From: CAYIGN01 sp964363055
GTDB lineage: Bacteria > Patescibacteriota > Minisyncoccia > Sungbacterales > HO2-52-23
Direction of reading: 5' to 3'
Assembly: GCA_964363055.1 (NCBI GenBank)
Contig: CAYIGN010000022.1
Span: 1-11,115 of the forward strand
Length of the DNA stretch: 11,115 nucleotides
This document shows, piece after piece, positions 1 to 5,126 of this stretch. Made by a program: the position numbers and the translations under genes. Within the stretch, counting starts at the first letter, position 1. Every line of letters starts with the position of its first letter. The notes under the pieces are model-generated. The model was not told where the DNA came from and did not search any database. It worked only from the letters and a program-made list of their open reading frames with translations.

Positions 1-40
1 GGCGGATGAGCAGAAATCCGCCGATTGCAGCCCAAATGCA

Positions 41-60
41 TTTTTGAGATGGGTTATAGT
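41..60 (+). promoter_or_regulatory. Promoter-like motif upstream of the receiver gene
   Basis: A 20-nt stretch ending in TATAGT (55-60) lies directly before the receiver gene. A copy matching at 17 of 20 positions lies before the pilus ATPase gene (445-464). TATAGT resembles a -10 box, but no good -35 hexamer sits at 16-18 nt. The shared TTTTGAGAT portion may replace it. Confidence 0.5.
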
Positions 61-71
61 CATCAGCCATC

Positions 72-440
72 ATGAAGAAAATTTTGTTCATTGAAGATGA
101 GGTCGGGCTCCAGCGCGCTGTAGGACAGGTGCTGAGGGAGGCGGGGTTTGAGGTATTGTCGGCCCTGAATGGCGAAGACGGCTTGCGGCTTGCCAAGAGC
201 GATCTGCCCGACCTTATTCTACTTGATCTCATCCTCCCCCAGAAGAGCGGTTTTGGGGTGCTGGTAGAGCTCAAACAGGAGTCAGCGACCGCCCGTATTC
301 CAGTAATCATTATGTCTAACCTGGAGGGGGGCGTGGAAGTCCAACGGGCGCTCGAGCTTGGCGCCACCACCTACTTGGTGAAGGTGAATTATCGCCTGGA
401 AGATGTTGTAGCAAAAGTCAAAGGGGTCCTGGGAGAGTAG
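72..440 (+). CDS. Stand-alone response regulator receiver domain (CheY-like), 122 aa
   Basis: This is a cytoplasmic phosphoacceptor protein consisting only of a receiver (REC) domain. Seen: the acidic pair E8/D9 after the first hydrophobic strand, the likely phosphorylated aspartate D52 in LLDLILP, the switch residue S82 in IIMSN, and the conserved lysine K104 in YLVK. The length (122 aa) is that of a bare REC domain, so there is no DNA-binding or enzymatic output and it presumably acts by protein contact. The pilus ATPase gene starts 50 nt downstream, so a role in controlling pilus assembly or motility is a reasonable inference. No histidine kinase is visible. The ATG at 72 lies 12 nt after a TATAGT box, so the mRNA leader would be only a few bases and there is no clear Shine-Dalgarno site. 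Confidence 0.93.
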   Translation: MKKILFIEDEVGLQRAVGQVLREAGFEVLSALNGEDGLRLAKSDLPDLILLDLILPQKSGFGVLVELKQESATARIPVIIMSNLEGGVEVQRALELGATTYLVKVNYRLEDVVAKVKGVLGE

Positions 441-444
441 AACC

Positions 445-464
445 CTTTTGAGATAGTTTATAGT
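445..464 (+). promoter_or_regulatory. Second copy of the promoter-like motif, upstream of the pilus ATPase gene
   Basis: This stretch carries the same TTTTGAGAT block and TATAGT box as positions 41-60, with identical internal spacing. TATAGT at 459-464 predicts a start near 471, giving a leader of about 20 nt for the ATPase gene. The two copies suggest co-regulation of the receiver and ATPase genes by one holoenzyme or activator; that is inference. Confidence 0.5.
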
Positions 465-490
465 AAGTCGGGCGGTCAATCCGCATTGCT

Positions 491-2245
491 ATGCGCGTTG
501 CAGAGCCACAACTTAAAACCTTCCTGCTTGACACCGGCGTGGTGAAGCCGGCCGAGCTGAAGAAGGTGGAACAGGAAGCGGCCGCCAGCGGCAAGCCGTT
601 GCGCGAGGTATTGCTCAACGCCGGCGTGATCAAAGAGGAGGAACTGGCGCGTCTGGAGGCCTATATTGTAGGCGTCCCATTTGTTGACCTGACCCGCGAG
701 ACGATCGGACCGGAGGTGCTGCAGCTGATACCCGAACCGATTGCCCGGACCTATCACGTTGTCGCCTACCGCCGGACCGGAAACGACTTGGAGGTTGCAA
801 TGCTCGAGCCCGGGGATCTTCAAACCATTGAATTCGTCCGCAAGAAGGTAGGGCTTCGGATTTTGCCGCGCATCACCACTGGCGAATCCATCCAGCACGC
901 CCTGCGTCAGTACCAGAAGACCTTGGAAGCGGAGTTCGGGGAATTACTCAAAGGCGAAGGGGACCTCTCCTTGGCGCTTGCCAAAGAGGCGGCTGAAGCC
1001 CCGGCTGAGGCCGAGGAGTTGAAGAAACTGGCCGAAGACCTGCCGGTGGTGCGAATTGTGGATACCCTGATCCGCCACGCCATTCTGCAGGATGCATCCG
1101 ACATCCACGTGGAGCCGGCCGAGAAAGAAGTCGCAGTACGCTACCGCATTGATGGGATTCTGCGCGATGCGATGACTCTGCCGCGTCGCATCGCGACTGC
1201 CATTGTCGCCCGGATTAAAGTAATGGCCAATCTGAAGCTGGATGAGCACCGCCTTCCTCAAGATGGCCGCTTCCGGATTGAAACCCCGGAGTACCGGATT
1301 TCTTTCCGCATTTCGGTCTTGCCGGTGTTTGACGGCGAGAAGATTGTGATGCGGCTTCTGCCCGAGACCGCCAAAGGGTTTTCCCTGGAAGAGCTCGGAT
1401 TCTGGGGCTCTAATCTGGAGCGGGTTGAGCGCGCCATCCGGCGGCCGACTGGGATAATCTTGGCAACCGGCCCGACTGGTTCGGGCAAGACCACCACCCT
1501 CTACACCGTCCTGGAAATGCTCAATACCCCGGCAGTCAACATTTCTACTGTGGAGGACCCAATTGAATACCGAATTCCGCGCATCAACCAAACCCAAGTG
1601 CGTCCGGATATTGGATTCTCGTTTGCCAACGGCCTGCGCGCCCTCTTAAGACAGGACCCCAATATCATTATGGTCGGAGAAATCCGCGATAATGAGACCG
1701 CGGGACTCGCAATCAATGCGGCCCTGACCGGCCACCTGGTCCTCTCCACCCTCCACACCAATTCAGCAGCCGGGGCACTGCCGCGACTGCTGGACATGAA
1801 AGTGGAACCATTCTTGATTGCTTCTACAGTTACCGCCATTATCTCACAGCGGCTGGTGAGGCGTCTGTGCGAGGACCAAGAGTCATACCGCCTTACCGAA
1901 ACCGAGATCGCAAGCTTAAAAACCGATATGGACCTGGAACGAGTTCTGGGATTTCTGAAGGAGGAGAAAGTGGTTGATCCGGAAATGACGCCGGAGAAGA
2001 TGATCTGGGCTAAGCCCAAGAAATCGCAGCAGTGCCCCGACGGCTACAAGAGCCGGATCGGGATTCATGAGGTGCTGGAGATGTCCACCACTGTCCGGGA
2101 ATTAGTCATGAAAAACGCAACCTCGGATGATATTGAACGCCAAGCCCAAGCCGAGGGCATGCGCACTATGCTGGAAGAGGGTTTTATCCGCGCAGCCCAG
2201 CGCGTTACCACCATAGAAGAGGTACTGCGCGTGACGAGCGAATGA
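491..2245 (+). CDS. pilB: GspE/PilB-family type II secretion / type IV pilus assembly ATPase
   Basis: This is a cytoplasmic hexameric ATPase that powers pilus extension or pseudopilus assembly at the inner-membrane platform. Seen: an N-terminal MshEN-like region (about 1-145), an acidic/alanine-rich linker (about 150-180), the start of the core with DASDIHVEP (201-209), the Walker A GPTGSGKT (327-334), the Asp box ISTVEDPIEY (351-360), the Walker B region IIMVGEIRD (392-400), and the His box LVLSTLHTN (416-424). The length of 584 aa is normal. The tetracysteine zinc motif usual in this family is reduced to single cysteines C460 and C515, so zinc binding is unlikely. The GYKSRIGIHEVLE block after it is retained. 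GspE and PilB cannot be separated from sequence alone; the symbol reflects the preceding receiver gene and the usual CPR pilus context. No pilC, pilT or pilin gene adjoins it here. Confidence 0.93.
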   Translation: MRVAEPQLKTFLLDTGVVKPAELKKVEQEAAASGKPLREVLLNAGVIKEEELARLEAYIVGVPFVDLTRETIGPEVLQLIPEPIARTYHVVAYRRTGNDLEVAMLEPGDLQTIEFVRKKVGLRILPRITTGESIQHALRQYQKTLEAEFGELLKGEGDLSLALAKEAAEAPAEAEELKKLAEDLPVVRIVDTLIRHAILQDASDIHVEPAEKEVAVRYRIDGILRDAMTLPRRIATAIVARIKVMANLKLDEHRLPQDGRFRIETPEYRISFRISVLPVFDGEKIVMRLLPETAKGFSLEELGFWGSNLERVERAIRRPTGIILATGPTGSGKTTTLYTVLEMLNTPAVNISTVEDPIEYRIPRINQTQVRPDIGFSFANGLRALLRQDPNIIMVGEIRDNETAGLAINAALTGHLVLSTLHTNSAAGALPRLLDMKVEPFLIASTVTAIISQRLVRRLCEDQESYRLTETEIASLKTDMDLERVLGFLKEEKVVDPEMTPEKMIWAKPKKSQQCPDGYKSRIGIHEVLEMSTTVRELVMKNATSDDIERQAQAEGMRTMLEEGFIRAAQRVTTIEEVLRVTSE

Positions 2246-2252
2246 CGAATGA

Positions 2253-2280
2253 TTGACATTGGAGATGTCTGAAGTATAAT
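2253..2280 (+). promoter_or_regulatory. Sigma70-type promoter for the three-small-ORF unit
   Basis: A perfect -35 TTGACA (2253-2258) and a perfect -10 TATAAT (2275-2280) are separated by 16 nt, starting 8 nt after the ATPase stop codon. Initiation is predicted near 2287, about 14 nt before the ATG at 2301. Confidence 0.75.
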
Positions 2281-2300
2281 GGCGTTGATAATCGCGAATT

Positions 2301-2528
2301 ATGAATCCGGAGACATCTGCAAGTATCCTCCCGAATTTCTTCCTTGATGGCGCGAAGATTATTTTCGGATCATTGGTAATCGGTGTTTTCATTCCGAGCG
2401 CTGTTCCGCAAGAATTCCCGTGGCTAGTTTTCTTGACTGGTATCGGGATGACGACGGCCTTTCTTTTTCTTGCTCATCTCGCAGCCAAGAAGAAAAATGC
2501 GGGAATCTCAGCGCATCTATCTTTATGA
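2301..2528 (+). CDS. Small two-helix membrane protein, 75 aa
   Basis: The family is not firmly recognised. Seen: two hydrophobic segments (about residues 17-35 and 41-61) joined by a short loop with prolines, followed by a basic AAKKK stretch that by the positive-inside rule should be cytoplasmic. The pattern (Asp-x-x-Lys before helix 1, two helices, lysine-rich end) recalls small DUF6722-like membrane proteins, but this is only a resemblance. The gene has its own consensus promoter and no Shine-Dalgarno site. Its TGA stop overlaps the ATG of the next small ORF (ATGA), which argues for translational coupling and against a random ORF. Function unknown. Confidence 0.65.
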   Translation: MNPETSASILPNFFLDGAKIIFGSLVIGVFIPSAVPQEFPWLVFLTGIGMTTAFLFLAHLAAKKKNAGISAHLSL

Positions 2529-2608
2529 ATCTTCTTACGTTTTATCTTGCCGCCGGAGTTATAGCTCTAATCGGAGCAATATGGATTATCGTTTCCGGCC
2601 GACGCTGA
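2525..2608 (+). CDS. 27-aa single-helix membrane peptide, coupled to the preceding ORF
   Basis: The start ATG (2525-2527) overlaps the preceding stop TGA (2526-2528) by 2 nt, the classic termination-reinitiation arrangement. The product is almost entirely one transmembrane helix (about residues 4-23) ending in GRR, compatible with a C-terminus in the cytoplasm. It has no recognisable family and no Shine-Dalgarno of its own. A longer frame through the same codons can be opened upstream at 2420, but its N-terminal part is low-complexity out-of-frame readthrough of the first ORF, so the short start is preferred. Confidence 0.45.
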   Translation: MNLLTFYLAAGVIALIGAIWIIVSGRR

Positions 2609-2619
2609 TAATTTTGCCT

Positions 2620-2715
2620 ATGAATACTGATATCCTGCAAGCCGTTATGGCATTACTCTTAGCCCTTATCAGCGTGGGTGGGGTTTGGTATTACCTGCGG
2701 TCGCATACGTCATAA
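2620..2715 (+). CDS. 31-aa single-helix membrane peptide, third member of the unit
   Basis: The ATG lies 11 nt after the stop of the 27-aa ORF. The peptide has an uncharged helix (about residues 7-25) rich in Leu, Ala and Val, then YYLRSHTS. It is followed 37 nt later by a strong hairpin terminator, so the three ORFs fit one transcript. No family is recognised. The ORF is short enough to be chance on its own; the same size class and hydrophobic design in series is the main argument. A longer start at 2470 reads out of frame through the previous ORFs and is not favoured. Confidence 0.4.
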   Translation: MNTDILQAVMALLLALISVGGVWYYLRSHTS

Positions 2716-2752
2716 TATGAAGCGTATACAAATAATTTTCCCGAGAAGTATG

Positions 2753-2784
2753 AAAAGCCGCCCCGAATCGTCGGGACGGCTTTT
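2753..2784. terminator. Bidirectional intrinsic terminator between converging units
   Basis: A 14-bp inverted repeat (2753-2766 and 2771-2784) with an ATCG loop is flanked by A4 and T4. It has one C/A mismatch in the plus-strand RNA, which becomes a U-G wobble in the minus-strand RNA. It lies just past the plus-strand small ORFs and past the end of the minus-strand unit beginning at 3300, so it can serve both. Confidence 0.85.
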
Positions 2785-2787
2785 ATT

Positions 2788-2884
2788 GTATCCCCATCAG
2801 AACCCGCGAACGGAGAGAGTTCACGAGATCGTATCTCGTAAGATTCGCGAATTCTGATAGGGAGGCGAAGCAATACCTCGCCTC
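2788..2884. repeat. Cluster of nested inverted repeats
   Basis: Three inverted repeats follow one another. An outer pair begins ATCAGAA and ends TTCTGAT (2788-2802 with 2843-2857, two mismatches). Inside it is a near-perfect short hairpin ACGAGAT/ATCTCGT around 2823-2839. A third pair GAGGCGA/TCGCCTC spans about 2862-2884. It overlaps the putative 40-aa ORF. A structured RNA on the minus strand or a palindromic repeat insertion are both possible. Confidence 0.45.
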
Positions 2885-2943
2885 GTGTTATCACCTCCTT
2901 TCTGGCGGCGATCCGCCTCGGGATTCTCGATAGGAAAACTCAT
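2821..2943 (-). CDS. Possible 40-aa hydrophilic peptide
   Basis: An ATG at 2943 is preceded by a purine-rich AAGGGGG block about 6 nt away, good ribosome-binding spacing. The frame stays open for 40 codons to TGA at 2821-2823, beginning 18 nt after the upstream gene's stop. The product starts MSFPIENPEADRR and is rich in Arg, Ser and Pro with no hydrophobic segment. Against it: the DNA is packed with inverted repeats (2788-2857, 2824-2840 and 2862-2884), so the conserved unit may be an RNA or repeat rather than a protein. Family not recognised. Confidence 0.3.
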   Translation of the reverse strand: MSFPIENPEADRRQKGGDNTRRGIASPPYQNSRILRDTIS

Positions 2944-2961
2944 GCGATCCCCCTTCCCTGT

Positions 2962-3300
2962 TTAGGCTATAAGCTTTCTGAATTCCATGACTACTATATC
3001 GCGGAATTCAGAGCGGAGTGGGCCAACACTTATTGACGCGAGATTCGCCAGCGCGACGTTGACAGCGCCGTCTTTCATGAAAAGCCGTATGCTGTCGCCG
3101 CCACCGCTTACACAAGCGCCCGATTTTCTGAGCATATCCTCATGAATCATCGACTCGTGTGCATAGACGATGATTATGGTTTCGTCTTCACAGCGTCCTA
3201 CACAGACTTTGACATCAATAACATCGTCGTCTGGTATCTCCTTCAGACTCTGAAGCGCCCATCTCGCTACGTCATCAATGACGACTACTTTAGTGTCCAC
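2962..3300 (-). CDS. Uncharacterised 112-aa protein, GTG start
   Basis: Family not recognised. From the chosen start it reads MDTKVVVIDDVARWALQSLK, then alternating hydrophobic strands (DVIDVKVCVG, ETIIIVYAH), a glycine-rich SGGGDS turn, and a C-terminal helix or strand ending VVMEFRKLIA. This suggests a small soluble alpha/beta fold with no membrane segment. The start is GTG at 3298-3300 because AAGGAGA lies 6 nt upstream; the longer frame reaching ATG at 3360 would begin only 4 nt after the -10 box and overlap the leader. It is transcribed divergently from the TrmB-family gene, making it a plausible target of that regulator. A possible 40-aa ORF follows 18 nt downstream. Confidence 0.65.
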   Translation of the reverse strand: MDTKVVVIDDVARWALQSLKEIPDDDVIDVKVCVGRCEDETIIIVYAHESMIHEDMLRKSGACVSGGGDSIRLFMKDGAVNVALANLASISVGPLRSEFRDIVVMEFRKLIA

Positions 3301-3364
3301 GATCGTTCTCCTTGTCACAAAGGCCCATAGCATAGACCGCAACGTTTCAAAGAACTTCATCAAA

Positions 3365-3393
3365 AGTATAGCATAGAAAAAATATAATGTCAA
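3365..3393 (-). promoter_or_regulatory. Consensus promoter for the 112-aa gene
   Basis: Read on the minus strand, TTGACA (3388-3393) and TATACT (3365-3370) are separated by exactly 17 nt. The predicted start near 3358 gives a leader of about 58 nt to the GTG at 3300. The -35 box forms part of an 11-bp inverted repeat shared with the opposing promoter. Confidence 0.75.
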
Positions 3394-3498
3394 TACTTAT
3401 AACAATATCAATCTCGCGGATATAAATACTTTACCCTATGATAGGGGAAAAATGCGATATTTTAGCATATATACTATATGATGTCAGAAGTATTGACA
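3388..3498. promoter_or_regulatory. Symmetric divergent control region: 11-bp inverted repeat and central palindrome
   Basis: The stretch 3301-3614 has no gene and is regulatory. TGTCAATACTT (3388-3398) and AAGTATTGACA (3488-3498) are perfect inverted copies, each containing the -35 box of one divergent promoter. Midway, at 3434-3446, lies the perfect palindrome CCCTAT-G-ATAGGG. The AT-rich spacing and symmetry suggest operators for a dimeric regulator, plausibly the adjacent TrmB-family protein; that link is inference. Confidence 0.5.
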
Positions 3499-3522
3499 AA
3501 AATATATTGTTTGCAGTATAAT
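3493..3522 (+). promoter_or_regulatory. Consensus promoter for the TrmB-family gene
   Basis: TTGACA (3493-3498) and TATAAT (3517-3522) are both perfect hexamers with an 18-nt spacer. Initiation near 3529 would place the folded element at 3536-3600 at the very 5' end of the transcript. Confidence 0.75.
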
Positions 3523-3535
3523 GGGGTATGACTGG

Positions 3536-3600
3536 ATTCCCGCTGGAGTCCCCAATCAAGTTGAGGACAAGTTTACCCTCGTGAAAACGGGGGCGGGAAT
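3536..3600 (+). repeat. Folded leader element, repeat-like, in the TrmB-family mRNA
   Basis: ATTCCCGC (3536-3543) pairs with GCGGGAAT (3593-3600). Inside, GTCC (3548-3551) can pair with GGAC (3565-3568), and CCCTCGT (3576-3582) with ACGGGGG (3587-3593) closing a GAAA tetraloop, giving a possible three-way junction. The ends GGATTCCCGC and GCGGGAATGAC match the style of dispersed palindromic repeats seen in many bacterial genomes. It may be an inserted repeat now serving as a 5' UTR. Confidence 0.5.
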
Positions 3601-3614
3601 GACAGAACGATACA

Positions 3615-4340
3615 ATGGCGTTAGAAACGGTTTTACAGGAGATCGGGCTTACGGCAAAAGAGGCCGCGGTGTATTTGGCGGCTTTGGAATTGGGACAGGC
3701 ATCGGTGCTAAGAATTGCCCAGAAAGCCGGCGTCAAAAGGCCGACTGCGTATGTAACGCTCAATGCCCTCCAAGAAAAGGGGCTAATTGAGGTTATCCCC
3801 AAAGGCACGACTACGCTGTATCAAGCGGTGAATCCCGAAAAAGTCCTTGCCGGTTTTGAAGAAAGAGCGCGGGCGTTCAAGGAGGTACTTCCTGAATTCC
3901 GCTCTCTGGCGAATGCCATGCCCGGGAAGCCGCGGGTCCGGTTTTATGAGGGCAAAAAGGCAATTCTCGGTTTGTATGAAAAAGAGATTTTCTCCGGGGG
4001 AGAAATTATCGGAGCGGTATCAATAAAGGATGTACGCTCCATGCTCTCTCAAGACGAACAAATGGGTTTACTTCGTTTAATGAAAGCAAACGGCGGACAC
4101 GTCCGCGACCTTATTGAGGACTCTTCCGAAGCGCGGGAATATCTTGAAGAAAAAAATCGGCTCGGTTTGGGTGAGACGAAATTTCTGCCCAAAGACATGG
4201 AGTTTAAGGTGGATCTCTTGATCTACGGCAATACAGTCGCGATGATCTCTCCCAAAAACAGGATCGCGGTACTGATTGAAGACCGCGCGATTGCCGATGC
4301 CCAGCGCCAGTTTCTGGAGTTTTTGTGGGGGGCTTGGTAG
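3615..4340 (+). CDS. TrmB-family winged-helix transcriptional regulator, 241 aa
   Basis: This is a DNA-binding transcriptional regulator. Seen: an N-terminal winged helix-turn-helix of the TrmB type (about residues 1-80), with LGLTAKEAAVYLAALELG, the recognition region KAGVKRPTAYVTLNALQEKGLIE, and a wing leading into YQAVNPEKVL. A short helical linker (about 80-100) joins a C-terminal alpha/beta sensor-like region beginning RVRFYEGKKAI (about 105-241), which in this family resembles a phospholipase-D-like fold and usually serves effector binding or dimerisation. The length is typical. The ATG at 3615 fits the family N-terminus; no strong Shine-Dalgarno precedes it. Effector unknown. The divergent 112-aa gene and its own promoter are the likeliest targets. 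Confidence 0.88.
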   Translation: MALETVLQEIGLTAKEAAVYLAALELGQASVLRIAQKAGVKRPTAYVTLNALQEKGLIEVIPKGTTTLYQAVNPEKVLAGFEERARAFKEVLPEFRSLANAMPGKPRVRFYEGKKAILGLYEKEIFSGGEIIGAVSIKDVRSMLSQDEQMGLLRLMKANGGHVRDLIEDSSEAREYLEEKNRLGLGETKFLPKDMEFKVDLLIYGNTVAMISPKNRIAVLIEDRAIADAQRQFLEFLWGAW

Positions 4341-4434
4341 TACAATGCTAAGTGATTGTTAACATTTACTTTACGATCGTATGGCTTTTGTTGACAATGG
4401 GGTATGGGATTGGGTTTTGGTGGAAATCGATTGG

Positions 4435-4462
4435 TTGACACAGCATAAGGACGTCTTATACT
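4435..4462 (+). promoter_or_regulatory. Promoter of the coiled-coil gene, near-leaderless
   Basis: TTGACA (4435-4440) and TATACT (4457-4462) have a 16-nt spacer. The ATG at 4471 is only 8 nt beyond the -10 box, so the transcript would start at or within a couple of bases of the start codon. Confidence 0.65.
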
Positions 4463-4470
4463 AAAGAGTG

Positions 4471-4737
4471 ATGGCGAAGAAAATGACAATTGATGAATTG
4501 GGGCGGATGACTGCCCGCGGATTTAGAGACACGGAGAAGCGATTAGGAGACAAGATTGATGGACTGTGGAATGATATGAAAGCAGGGTTTCAATTGGTGC
4601 TGGAGGAGATGCGGGGATTTCGTGAAGAGACGAAAATTGGCTTACAGGCGATGCGGATTGAATATGCGGAACTGCGGGAGCGGGTTGAAAATCTGGAGAA
4701 GCGCATGAGTCGGGTTGAGGCCACGGCCAGACGATAG
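4471..4737 (+). CDS. Small coiled-coil protein, 88 aa, leaderless
   Basis: Seen: after MAKKMTIDELGRMTARGF the protein is charged and helical, with heptad-like spacing through about residues 20-83 and a final strong coiled coil (ELRERVENLEKRMSRVEA). There are no membrane segments or cysteines. Small proteins of this build are common in Patescibacteria genomes and remain uncharacterised; oligomerisation is all the sequence supports. ATG 4471 is preferred over the in-frame GTG at 4468, because a start at GTG would coincide with the predicted transcript 5' end and ATG fits better. It is a single-gene unit with its own promoter and a GC-rich hairpin about 100 nt downstream. Confidence 0.75.
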   Translation: MAKKMTIDELGRMTARGFRDTEKRLGDKIDGLWNDMKAGFQLVLEEMRGFREETKIGLQAMRIEYAELRERVENLEKRMSRVEATARR

Positions 4738-4834
4738 TTTCTTATATTCAATTGCTCAACATTGTTCAACATTCAATGCTGTGCAAAAGAGGTTGGGGAT
4801 TAGTGGGCTACGGTGATGGCCCAGATGCGTGCCG

Positions 4835-4860
4835 CGCCCGCGTCCTGAAGGACGCGGGCG
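4835..4860. terminator. GC-rich hairpin, possible terminator
   Basis: An 11-bp perfect GC-rich stem (4835-4845 with 4850-4860) encloses a TGAA loop and is followed by only a weak pyrimidine run, CTTCTT. A second small inverted repeat, TGGGC/GCCCA, lies at about 4803-4822. It could end the coiled-coil transcript or be part of a small RNA; the missing U-tract keeps this uncertain. Confidence 0.4.
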
Positions 4861-4919
4861 GCTTCTTCAAGATGGTATTCATGAGATCGTAACTCGATGC
4901 GGTCTTATCTGCGGAAAAA

Positions 4920-4991
4920 TGCGCGATGCAGGTATCGAACCTGCGGCCTCTGCGATGTGAACGCAGCGCTCTGCCACTGAGCTAATCGCGC
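4920..4991 (-). tRNA. tRNA-Val (anticodon CAC)
   Basis: A full cloverleaf is present on the minus strand. The acceptor stem is GCGCGAT/ATCGCGC with discriminator A, the D-stem GCTC/GAGC, the anticodon stem CTGCG/CGCAG with loop TTCACAT (CAC reads GUG, Val), and the T-arm GCAGG-TTCGATA-CCTGC. CCA is not encoded: the discriminator is followed at once by TTTTT, which may also act as terminator. It lies beyond the palindromic terminator of the rplJL unit, so it probably has its own promoter, which I could not place. Confidence 0.95.
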
Positions 4992-5075
4992 ATAAATCCT
5001 CTCCTGGGGGATGAATGAACGGAAGACTACGGCTCATTTTTACGGCCTGCTTCCCAAGCATAATTCAAAGAGGAG

Positions 5076-5123
5076 ATAAAATCAAAACCGTCCCGATCGC
5101 GATCGGGACGGTTTTGATTTTAT
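5076..5123. terminator. 48-bp perfect palindrome acting as intrinsic terminator
   Basis: Positions 5076-5099 and 5100-5123 are perfect reverse complements (24-bp arms, no spacer). The GC core CCGTCCCGATCG is flanked by AAAATCAAAA/TTTTGATTTT. It lies 3 nt beyond the stop of the winged-helix gene, giving a stem with U-rich tail for the minus-strand transcript. It is symmetric and so could also stop plus-strand transcription. Confidence 0.85.
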
Positions 5124-5126
5124 GTT

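Noticed and set aside
1..22. Hairpin GGCGGAT/ATCCGCC at the window edge
   Set aside because: A 7-bp stem without a U-tract; it could be the end of an upstream terminator, but the context is outside the window.
2691..2894. Minus-strand 67-codon frame starting GTG within GGAGGTG
   Set aside because: It runs through the strong terminator at 2753-2784 and through the nested inverted repeats, and shows no protein-like pattern.
2885..2905. TCACCTCCTTTCT resembling the 3' end of 16S rRNA
   Set aside because: No other 16S sequence adjoins it; it is the complement of a perfect Shine-Dalgarno-like string on the minus strand, inside the possible 40-aa ORF.
3521..3790. Plus-strand 89-codon frame overlapping the start of the TrmB-family gene
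   Set aside because: It begins inside the -10 box region and reads the folded leader and the HTH coding region out of frame.
4340..4434. Intergenic stretch with a second TTGACA (4391-4396)
   Set aside because: No matching -10 box at 16-18 nt; the promoter at 4435-4462 fits better.
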